Part shown: in pieces, positions 26,458-34,473 of the stretch
How positions within the stretch are numbered: the first letter of the stretch is position 1
Layout of the letters: every line of letters begins with the position of its first letter
Assembly: GCF_000250675.2 (NCBI RefSeq)
Contig: NC_018681.1
Span: 5,952,001-6,016,000, forward strand
DNA length: 64,000 nucleotides
DNA from: Nocardia brasiliensis ATCC 700358
GTDB taxonomy: Bacteria; Actinomycetota; Actinomycetes; Mycobacteriales; Mycobacteriaceae
Direction of reading: 5' to 3'
Translations under genes and position numbers: made by a program
The notes under the pieces: model-generated
The model's database searches: none
The model's input: the letters and a program-made list of their open reading frames with translations, nothing else
What the model was told of the DNA's origin: nothing

Positions 26458-27752
26458 ACCGGGTGGTCGTGACCGGGCTCGGCGCGGTCACCCCGATCGG
26501 ACTCGGCCACCGCGAGTTCTGGGCCAACCTGGTCGCGGGCCGCTCCGGCGAAGCGCCGATCACGCTCTTCGACGCCTCGTCGCTGCCGACCCGGATCGCC
26601 GCCGAGGTGGCCGATTTCGCGGTATCCGACTACTGGGACGGGCCGTATCCGGCGGAACTGCACGCGGACCGGCAGGCGCGCTTCGCGCTCGCCGCCTGCG
26701 CCATGGCGCTGGCCGACAGCGCCCTGACGAGCGCGGGCCGGTCGATGCCGGTCGACACCGGCCGGGTCGGCCTGGTACTCGGTGCCGGGCTCGGCCTGGT
26801 GCGCATGACCGATATCGCGAACCATCTCGACCACAGCGGCCGGTTCGCGCTGCCCAGCCCGCTGGCCGGCGCGGCGGCGATCGATCCGGTCTCGCTGATC
26901 CGCGACCCGCAGGATCTGGTGGTCGGGCTGCTGGCCGCGCACCTCGGTGTCACCGGCCCGGCCACCGTGGTCACCTCCGCCTGCGCGGCCGGCGCGCACG
27001 CGATCGGCACCGCGTTCCGGCTACTCCGGGGTGGCCGTCTGGACGTCGTGCTCTGCGGCGCAATGGATTCCATGATCAACCCGCTGGGTATGGCCGGGTT
27101 GGTCGCGCTCGGCGCACCCTCCACCGACAACCTGCCCGGCCGGACGGGCCGGCCCTTCGACGCCACACGCACCGGATTCGTAGTCGGCGAGGGCGCGGGC
27201 ATGGTCGTGCTGGAGACCGAGGCGCACGCCCGCGCCCGGTCGGCACCCTGGTACGCGGAGGTCGCGGGCTTCGGCAGATCCCTTGACGCACACCGGTTCA
27301 CCGAACCCCATCCGGCCGGCTCGGGTGCCGCGCTGGCGATGCGCGCGGCAATGGCCGACGCGGACGTGCGACCCGAGCAGGTGCAGCTGATCAATGCGCA
27401 CGGCACCGCGACGCTGCTCAACGACCGCGTGGAGACCATTGCCATCAAACAGGTCTTCGGCGGCGCGGCAGCCGATCTCGCGGTCACCGCGAACAAGTCG
27501 ATGACCGGCCACCTCATCGCCGCCTGCGGTGCGGTGGAGTTCATCAGCACCGTGCTGAGCGTGCGCACCGGCACGGTGCCGCCGACCGTCAACTATCGCC
27601 ATCGCGACGCGGAATGCGATCTCGACTACGTGCCGGGTGTCGCGCGGCAGCTGCCGGTGCAGGTGGCGCTGACCAATTCGTTCGGCCTCGGCGGCCAGAA
27701 CGGCACCCTGGTGGTGCGCCGGGCCGCCGACGACGTGCTGACACCAGTCTGA
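26454..27752 (+). CDS. Beta-ketoacyl-ACP synthase (KS-alpha 2, FabF-like)
   Basis: A 432-residue condensing enzyme with Cys177 (TSACAAG), His316 (NAHGTAT), Lys348 and His353 (NKSMTGH) intact. It begins GTG with a 4-base overlap to the pseudo-dehydratase gene. It is a second full ketosynthase within 3 kb of the first; the two differ enough to have separate roles, for example starter-unit condensation versus elongation, as the separate KSs in aryl-polyene clusters. Its likely factor partner is at 30785, four genes downstream. Confidence 0.91.
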   Translation: MNRVVVTGLGAVTPIGLGHREFWANLVAGRSGEAPITLFDASSLPTRIAAEVADFAVSDYWDGPYPAELHADRQARFALAACAMALADSALTSAGRSMPVDTGRVGLVLGAGLGLVRMTDIANHLDHSGRFALPSPLAGAAAIDPVSLIRDPQDLVVGLLAAHLGVTGPATVVTSACAAGAHAIGTAFRLLRGGRLDVVLCGAMDSMINPLGMAGLVALGAPSTDNLPGRTGRPFDATRTGFVVGEGAGMVVLETEAHARARSAPWYAEVAGFGRSLDAHRFTEPHPAGSGAALAMRAAMADADVRPEQVQLINAHGTATLLNDRVETIAIKQVFGGAAADLAVTANKSMTGHLIAACGAVEFISTVLSVRTGTVPPTVNYRHRDAECDLDYVPGVARQLPVQVALTNSFGLGGQNGTLVVRRAADDVLTPV

Positions 27753-27767
27753 GAGGGGGCGGCGCAG

Positions 27768-29105
27768 ATGCACGTGCTGTTCGTGAATCCCGACGTCCGG
27801 GACAAAAGCGTGATCTACGGCAACCGCATGCTCAACCCGGTGCCGGTGAATTTGGCCTATCGCGCCGCCCTGACCGCGGTCGAGCACCGCGCCACCGTGC
27901 TCGACGAGAACGCCACACCCATCACCGATTTCACCCGTTTCGCCGATATCGACCTGGTGGCGGTCACCTCGAAGTTCTTCGGCGAGCGACGCACCGGCGA
28001 ACTGGTGCGCGGATTCGCCGCGCTGGGCACGCCGGTCGTCGTCGACGGCTACTTCCCCAGTTACGACCCGCAGGCCGAGCGGATCGGTGCGACCTCGGTG
28101 GTGCGCGGCGAGGTCGAGCAGGTGTGGCCGCGCATACTCGAGGACGCGAGCCGTGGCCTCCTGCGGCCCGTATACGCCGGCGGGCCGGTGGATCTGGCGA
28201 CACTGCCGCGCTATGGGCCCGAGCATCTGCCGCCGCACGACTACGTGTTCCCGGTCGAAGCGACCCGGGGCTGCCCCTTCTCGTGCAATTTCTGCATCGA
28301 GACCCGCTATCACCACGACCGCTTCCGTACCCGCCCGATCGAGCACGTGCTCGCGCAGATCGACGCGCGCAGCGGCGATTTCGTGCAGTTCTCCGATATC
28401 AACATCGTGGGCAATCCACGTTACGCCCGGACCCTGTTCGCCGAACTCGCACCGCGACAGGTGCTGTGGGGCAGCCAGGCGACGATCACCATCGCCCAGC
28501 GTCCGGCGCTCGCCGAGGCGGCCGGCCGGGCCGGGTGCATGCTCGTCTTCCTGGGTCTGGAATCGGTCCGCCCGCAGAACCTGGTCGCCTCGGACAAGAG
28601 CTGGAGCCGCCCGGCCGACTACCGCGCGCTCATCGCCAGGCTGCACGACGCGGGCATCGGGGTGATCGGGTCGTTCGTCTTCGGCTTCGCCGGTGACACA
28701 CCGGACGTGTTCGAACGGACCTTGGAGTTCGTCGTCGAGAACGAGATCGAGATCTGCCATTTCAACCCGCTCGGCAGCGGTCCGGGCGTACCGCTGCACG
28801 CGGAACATCTGCGGGCGGGCCGCATGATCGACCCCGGCCCCGGTGGGCCCTCGCACCTGCGGGCCTCGGTGGCCCCGGTGTCCATGACGGTCCGGCAGCT
28901 CGAGGACGGCCTCGAATACCTGTACACCCGAACCTATTCCCGGGAGTTGACCCGGCAGCGCCTGCGCCGGTATCGAGCGGAGACCGAGCTGCCGGGCCCG
29001 CGCTCCACGGCGAAGAAGCGGGCCGTCATCGGCCTGAATCTGGCCTATCGCAGGGCCGTCGAGCGGCACTACGGAGCAACCGTCGGCGCGGAGCGACTGC
29101 CGTGA
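27768..29105 (+). CDS. B12-binding domain radical SAM enzyme
   Basis: A 445-residue protein with an N-terminal cobalamin-binding Rossmann-like domain (residues 1-125) and a radical SAM domain. The iron-sulfur motif CxxxCxxC is Cys169, Cys173, Cys176 in RGCPFSCNFC. This architecture covers class B radical SAM methyltransferases, which methylate unactivated carbons, and some rearranging or cyclising enzymes. It is in the middle of the condensation genes, so it may act on the carrier-bound chain. GAGGGGG precedes the ATG. It overlaps the AcpS gene by 4 bases. Confidence 0.88.
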   Translation: MHVLFVNPDVRDKSVIYGNRMLNPVPVNLAYRAALTAVEHRATVLDENATPITDFTRFADIDLVAVTSKFFGERRTGELVRGFAALGTPVVVDGYFPSYDPQAERIGATSVVRGEVEQVWPRILEDASRGLLRPVYAGGPVDLATLPRYGPEHLPPHDYVFPVEATRGCPFSCNFCIETRYHHDRFRTRPIEHVLAQIDARSGDFVQFSDINIVGNPRYARTLFAELAPRQVLWGSQATITIAQRPALAEAAGRAGCMLVFLGLESVRPQNLVASDKSWSRPADYRALIARLHDAGIGVIGSFVFGFAGDTPDVFERTLEFVVENEIEICHFNPLGSGPGVPLHAEHLRAGRMIDPGPGGPSHLRASVAPVSMTVRQLEDGLEYLYTRTYSRELTRQRLRRYRAETELPGPRSTAKKRAVIGLNLAYRRAVERHYGATVGAERLP

Positions 29106-29545
29106 CCCGCATCGCGCCGCATTCGGTGCTGCTTCCGGCGATTTCGGGCCCGACGGCGTTGTCGGCCGGGGTCGATATCGCGGCGGTCGATCGGATCCGC
29201 ACCTTACTCGCGGCGGGAAATGCGTTCTGCGAGCAGGTGTTCCGACCGGCCGAGATCGCCTACTGCACCGCGTTCCGAGATCCCGCACCGCATTTCGCCG
29301 CCCGGTTCGGGGCCAAGGAAGCCACGTTGAAGGCCCTGCGCCTCGGACTCGGTGTGCCCCCGGCGACCCGGCGGCTGCGCGATATCGAGGTCTGCCGCAC
29401 GACCGGCGCACCCCACCTGCTGCTGCACCACCGGATGGCGACGCTGGCGCGACGGCGCGGCCTCACCGGCGCCACAGTGTCGTTGAGTCACGACGGCGAC
29501 TATGCGCTCGCTTGGGTGCTGCTCGCCGGGCAGGGGTGCGGATGA
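29102..29545 (+). CDS. Holo-[ACP] synthase (AcpS-type phosphopantetheinyl transferase)
   Basis: A 147-residue AcpS family enzyme that transfers the phosphopantetheine arm from CoA to the Ser of the ACPs. The metal ligands are Asp25 in AGVDIAAVDRI and Glu73 in FGAKEATLKAL, both present. The N-terminal 20 residues extend beyond the minimal family length. A dedicated phosphopantetheinyl transferase inside the operon suggests that the cluster ACPs (Ser38, Ser43) are not well served by the housekeeping enzyme. Confidence 0.9.
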   Translation: MTRIAPHSVLLPAISGPTALSAGVDIAAVDRIRTLLAAGNAFCEQVFRPAEIAYCTAFRDPAPHFAARFGAKEATLKALRLGLGVPPATRRLRDIEVCRTTGAPHLLLHHRMATLARRRGLTGATVSLSHDGDYALAWVLLAGQGCG

Positions 29546-30303
29546 ACCGGCTCGACGATTCCGTCGCCCTGCTGACCGGCGCCGCAGGGGTGTTCGGTAC
29601 GGCCATCGCGACCCGGTACGCCGAAGAGGGCGCCACGCTGATGCTCACCGATGTCGACGCGACCCGGTTGCAGGCGACGGTGAAGGCGGTCGAAGCCGTT
29701 GCCGCCGCGCCGGTTTCCGCGTTCGTCGCCGACCTGACCGAACCCGCCGAGGTGCGCCGCCTCTTCGACCACACCGACGAGACATGGGGCCGGCTCGACG
29801 TGCTGATCAACAACGCGGGCGGCGCGCTGCGCTCGCCGCTGATCTTCCACAATGACGCCGACTGGCGCCGGATGCTGCGGGTGAATCTCGATACCGTCTT
29901 CTATTGCAGCAGACAGGCGGTGCGCCGGATGCTGCCCCGCCGCAGCGGCCGCATCATCAACGTCGCCTCCGCGCTCGGCTTGACCGGCGGCGCGGACGAA
30001 GTCGCGTACGCGACCGCGAAGGCGGCGGTGATCGGCTTCACCCGCAGCGTGGCGCAGGAGGTCGGCCGGCGCGGTGTCTGCGTCAACGCGATCTGCCCGA
30101 CGCTCGCCGACAGCGGGGTCAGCCGGGAGTATTTCGGCGGCTTCGAGGTCGATATCCGCGCAGTCGCCGCGTATCTCGCGCGCCGGGCGGCGATGCCGCG
30201 CCCGATCGCGCCGGAGGACGTCGCCGACGTCGCCGTTTTTCTCGGCGCTCGCGAGAGTGCCTACCTCAATGGGCAGGCCATTCTGGTCGGCGGAGTGGGA
30301 TAG
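29542..30303 (+). CDS. SDR-family 3-ketoacyl-ACP reductase 1
   Basis: A 253-residue short-chain dehydrogenase. Cofactor motif TGAAGVFG (12-19), NNAGG (90-94), catalytic Ser143 (NVASAL), Tyr156 and Lys160 (YATAK) are all present, so it should be active. Start ATG at 29542 overlaps the AcpS stop by 4 bases. Given its neighbours it reduces the beta-keto group after each condensation. A second FabG-like reductase lies at 36847. Confidence 0.88.
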   Translation: MNRLDDSVALLTGAAGVFGTAIATRYAEEGATLMLTDVDATRLQATVKAVEAVAAAPVSAFVADLTEPAEVRRLFDHTDETWGRLDVLINNAGGALRSPLIFHNDADWRRMLRVNLDTVFYCSRQAVRRMLPRRSGRIINVASALGLTGGADEVAYATAKAAVIGFTRSVAQEVGRRGVCVNAICPTLADSGVSREYFGGFEVDIRAVAAYLARRAAMPRPIAPEDVADVAVFLGARESAYLNGQAILVGGVG

Positions 30304-30311
30304 GAGTATCC

Positions 30312-30788
30312 GTGCGGTTTCTCATGGTCGACGCGATCACCGAAGTGGACGGCGGCCGCCGCGCCGTCGGCGTGAAGAACGCCGCGATGAGCGAGGACTA
30401 CTTCGCCGACCACTTCCCGCAGCAACCGATCCTGCCCGGCGTGCTGGTGCTGGAGGCGATGACCCAGCTGGCGCGTTGGCTGGTGCTCACCCACAGCGAA
30501 TTCCGCACCACCGTGGTGCTCAGCGCGGTGCAGCACAGCAAGTTCATCGACTTCGCGGTGCCCGGCGATCGGCTGACGGTCGAGGTGGACCGCATCGAGG
30601 GCGGTGGCGGTCCGGTCCCGGGCGCGGAGCTCGATTTCCGGGGTGCCGCACAGGCGCACGGCCGCAAGATCGCGACGGCGACCTTCCGCTGCCGGACCTA
30701 CGCGCTGACCGAATTCGAGGATCCCGCGGCGACCCGCCGCCACTATCAAGTGCTGCGGCTCAACGGATCGAAGGTGAGCGGGCAATGA
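30312..30788 (+). CDS. 3-hydroxyacyl-ACP dehydratase (FabZ-like), catalytically complete
   Basis: A 158-residue hot-dog dehydratase with His34 in DHFPQQPILPG and Glu48 in LVLEAMTQ, the canonical FabZ pair. It removes water from the 3-hydroxyacyl chain. GTG at 30312 has GGAG six bases upstream. It is the paralogue of the His-less protein at 25969 and shares the MRFL start, equal residue numbering at the active site and similar length, which suggests they form a heteromeric dehydratase. Confidence 0.89.
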   Translation: MRFLMVDAITEVDGGRRAVGVKNAAMSEDYFADHFPQQPILPGVLVLEAMTQLARWLVLTHSEFRTTVVLSAVQHSKFIDFAVPGDRLTVEVDRIEGGGGPVPGAELDFRGAAQAHGRKIATATFRCRTYALTEFEDPAATRRHYQVLRLNGSKVSGQ

Positions 30789-32068
30789 GGCATCGGGTGG
30801 CAGTGGTCGGCGCGGGCGTGCTGTCCTGTCTCGGTACCGACTATCGCAGGCAGTGGCGGCGAATTCTGGCGGCCGAGACCGGTTTACGGCGGCGAGACGG
30901 CGACAGTCCGCCGGACTTGGCCTATTTCGGCGCCGTGGACGATGCCGAGCACCCCGCCGCGCTCGCCGACCGCAAGCATCTCAAACGCCTCACCAGGGCC
31001 TCCCGGCTGGGCGTGTACGCGGCCGATCTGGCGATCGCCGACGCGGGCGCGGTGTTCCGGGCCGCCGCGCCGCCGCGGCGCGGAATCTATATGGGCTCCA
31101 ACGAGAACGAGGACGAGAAGAACTATCTCGAGCGCTTCGCGCCGGTACTGGCCGGTGCGCGACGCACGGACGGCACCCTCGACCACACGCGGCTCGGCCA
31201 GGCGGCACTGCGCCGGGCCAAACCCGATTTCCTGCTCTCCGGCCTGCCCAACGCCGCCCTGTGCCAGATCACCATCCGGCACGAGATCTGCGGCGCGAAC
31301 AGCACCTTGGTCGACGGCTCGGCCATGGGACTGTGCGCCGTGGGCCGAGCCTTCCGTGCGGTGCGCGAGGGCCGGGCCGACGTCGCGGTCTGCGGTGGCA
31401 CCGACGCGGGCGCCGACGAATTCGCCCGTCTCGCACTGCGCGAGTTCGGGCTGACCTCGGCCTGCGCCGACGGTGCGCGCTCGGTTCGGCCGTACGACCG
31501 GCAGCGGGACGGCTACGTCTGCGCCGAGGGCGCGGCCGCCCTCGTCCTCGCCGATCTCGACCTGGCCAGGGCCAACGACGCGCACATCCTCGCCGAGATC
31601 GTCGGTTTCGGCGCCGCCACCGACCGGGGCCGGCCGCTGGCGCCCGACCCCGAGGGCAGCGGTGTGCGCGACGCGCTCACGCGGGCACTGGCCGACGCCG
31701 CCATCGATCCTCGAGCGGTCGGCTACATCTACGGCCACGGTGACGCCACCAGTAACGGCGACCGCTCCGAGCTGCACGGCATCGCGCACGCGCTGGCGCG
31801 GCGAGACCGGCTGCGGCTCACCGGAACCAAGGCCGCGACCGGGCACATGGGCCCGGCCACCGACGTCGCCGAGGCGGCGTTCGCCTGTCTGAGTGTGCGG
31901 GACGGCGTCGTCGCGCCGACGCTCAACTTCGGCGCGGCCGACGACGCGGCCCGCGCGGTCGAAATCGTCACGCATCGGCCGACCGCTCTCGACGCGCGGT
32001 TCGCGATCACGCTCAGCCGCAACGTGGACGGACCCGAGGTCGCCGCCGTGGTGCTCGGTAGCGCGTGA
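30785..32068 (+). CDS. Chain-length factor-like ketosynthase homologue (KS-beta 2), active Cys replaced by Ser
   Basis: A 427-residue ketosynthase fold protein. The nucleophile region reads LVDGSAMG, placing Ser179 where Cys is needed; the His (GHGDAT) and Lys-x4-His (TKAATGH) are kept. It shares the 'N-A-A-L-C-Q-I' segment with the first factor, so the two factors are related to each other. It could pair with KS-alpha 2 or work as a decarboxylating KSQ-like partner. ATG overlaps the dehydratase stop by 4 bases. Confidence 0.85.
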   Translation: MRHRVAVVGAGVLSCLGTDYRRQWRRILAAETGLRRRDGDSPPDLAYFGAVDDAEHPAALADRKHLKRLTRASRLGVYAADLAIADAGAVFRAAAPPRRGIYMGSNENEDEKNYLERFAPVLAGARRTDGTLDHTRLGQAALRRAKPDFLLSGLPNAALCQITIRHEICGANSTLVDGSAMGLCAVGRAFRAVREGRADVAVCGGTDAGADEFARLALREFGLTSACADGARSVRPYDRQRDGYVCAEGAAALVLADLDLARANDAHILAEIVGFGAATDRGRPLAPDPEGSGVRDALTRALADAAIDPRAVGYIYGHGDATSNGDRSELHGIAHALARRDRLRLTGTKAATGHMGPATDVAEAAFACLSVRDGVVAPTLNFGAADDAARAVEIVTHRPTALDARFAITLSRNVDGPEVAAVVLGSA

Positions 32069-32108
32069 GCCCCGCACGGTGGCCTTCGAAACGGACGAAA
32101 GGCGAAGT

Positions 32109-32864
<756 letters not shown>

Positions 32865-32889
32865 GCACCGACGACTAGGAGACGCTCTC

Positions 32890-33711
32890 GTGCGCACCGT
32901 GATCGAGGAAACCCGCGACATCTACGACCTGACCCACCGGCAGATCACGCTCACGCCGTCCGGGCAGGCCATGATGGCCTATCTGTGGCAGGACCGCGGC
33001 GGCTACGTCGGACAGCTGAGCTGGACCACCCGGGATCAGCTGCGCGAGATCGCGCGCGCGGCCGGCTTGGCGCCGGGGCGCACGGTGCTCGATCTCTGCT
33101 GCGGCACCGGCGGTATCGCGCGCTACCTCGCCGAGACGACCGGCGCCACGTTCACCGGTCTCGACTACTCCGAGCCCGCGATCGAGATCGCCCGGCGCGC
33201 CACCGCCGCGGTCCCGATCCGGTTCGACCACGGCGATGCCCGCGAACTACCCTACGCCGCCGCGACATTCGACGCCGTGGTGAGCGTGGACAGTCTGGTC
33301 ATCGTGCCGGACCGCCACCGTGTCCTCACCGAATGCGCCAGGGTGCTGAAACCCGGGGGCCGCCTGGCCTTCACCGACGAGGTGCTCACCGGCCCGATCC
33401 CGCGCGACCCGGCGACGTTGCGCGCCTTGACCGTCTACGGTCGCCTGTTCGCACAGACACCGGCCGGATATCGGCGGCTGCTCGCGCACGCCGGATTCAC
33501 CGACATCGACGTCCAGGACAGCACCGAGACGTTCGTCGCGATCAACGAGCGCTGGGCCGAATCGTATCGGCACTTCGCGGTGCAGGGCCGGGAGATTCTG
33601 GGCGACAGGCTGTTCGAGGACGGACTGGCCTTCTTCGAGACGCTCGCCGCGCAGGGGGCGGCGGGCCGCCTCGGCCAGGTCCGCGTCCACGCCACGCGCC
33701 GGACCGGATAG
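32890..33711 (+). CDS. SAM-dependent methyltransferase 2
   Basis: A 273-residue class I methyltransferase of the UbiE/COQ5-like group. Motif I is VLDLCCGTGGIARY (about residues 64-77), then the acidic FTGLDYSEPAI and a motif III 'VLKPGGRLAFTDE'. GGAGA precedes the GTG at 32890. It follows the enoyl reductase gene by 25 bases and precedes the transporter genes by 3. Target atom unknown; sterol/quinone/small-molecule C- or O-methylation is typical of this group. Confidence 0.83.
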   Translation: MRTVIEETRDIYDLTHRQITLTPSGQAMMAYLWQDRGGYVGQLSWTTRDQLREIARAAGLAPGRTVLDLCCGTGGIARYLAETTGATFTGLDYSEPAIEIARRATAAVPIRFDHGDARELPYAAATFDAVVSVDSLVIVPDRHRVLTECARVLKPGGRLAFTDEVLTGPIPRDPATLRALTVYGRLFAQTPAGYRRLLAHAGFTDIDVQDSTETFVAINERWAESYRHFAVQGREILGDRLFEDGLAFFETLAAQGAAGRLGQVRVHATRRTG

Positions 33712-33714
33712 TCG

Positions 33715-34473
33715 ATGACCCGCTCCCCCGGCCACGATCACCGCGCGACCACGATGCCCTCGGCCACCACACTCGCTGTGCTGCGCGGCGTTTCGAAAAC
33801 CTTCGGCAGCGCGGACACGGCCGTGCACGCACTGGCCGAGTGTGATCTGACCATCGCGGCGGGCGAATTACTCGTCGTGCTGGGCCCTTCGGGCTCGGGC
33901 AAGACCACCCTGCTCAATGTGCTCGGCGGGATCGAGACCCCGACCACCGGGGTGATCAGCATCGACGGGCACACCCTCACCGACCTGGACGCGAAGGGCA
34001 TGGCGGCGCTGCGCCGCACCGCGCTGAGCTTCGTCTACCAGTTCTTCAACCTCGTGCCGACGCTGACGGCCGCCGAGAACATCGCCGTACTCGCCGAATT
34101 GACCGGCGGACCGGTCGGCGCCCGGGTACACGACGTGTTGACCCAGGTGGGCTTGGCCGACTGCGCGGATCGTTTTCCGGCCCAGCTCTCGGGCGGTCAG
34201 CAGCAGCGGGTCGCCATCGCACGGGCACTGGTGAACCGGCCGCGGCTGCTGCTGTGTGACGAACCGACGGGTGCGCTGGACCTGGACACCGGACGCAGCG
34301 TGCTGGCCCTGCTGCAACGACTGTGCCACCGGGAAGACCACGCGGTCGTGCTGGTCACCCACAACCAGGCCATCGCCGCCATCGCCGACCGGGTGCTGCG
34401 TATGCGGTCCGGACGCATCGTCGCCGACCTCCAGCAGGCCGCGCCACTGCCCGCGGATGAGGTCGCCTGGTGA
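33715..34473 (+). CDS. ABC transporter ATP-binding protein, MacB/LolD-type
   Basis: A 252-residue ATPase with Walker A GPSGSGKTT (about residues 61-69), signature LSGGQQQR, Walker B LLLCDEPTGALD and an H-loop His in VTHNQ. The 'YQFFNLVPTLTAAEN' segment is characteristic of the MacB/LolD/FtsE group, which couples to FtsX-type permeases rather than a classical transporter. It overlaps the permease gene by 4 bases and probably powers export of the lipid-like product or self-protection. Confidence 0.92.
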   Translation: MTRSPGHDHRATTMPSATTLAVLRGVSKTFGSADTAVHALAECDLTIAAGELLVVLGPSGSGKTTLLNVLGGIETPTTGVISIDGHTLTDLDAKGMAALRRTALSFVYQFFNLVPTLTAAENIAVLAELTGGPVGARVHDVLTQVGLADCADRFPAQLSGGQQQRVAIARALVNRPRLLLCDEPTGALDLDTGRSVLALLQRLCHREDHAVVLVTHNQAIAAIADRVLRMRSGRIVADLQQAAPLPADEVAW

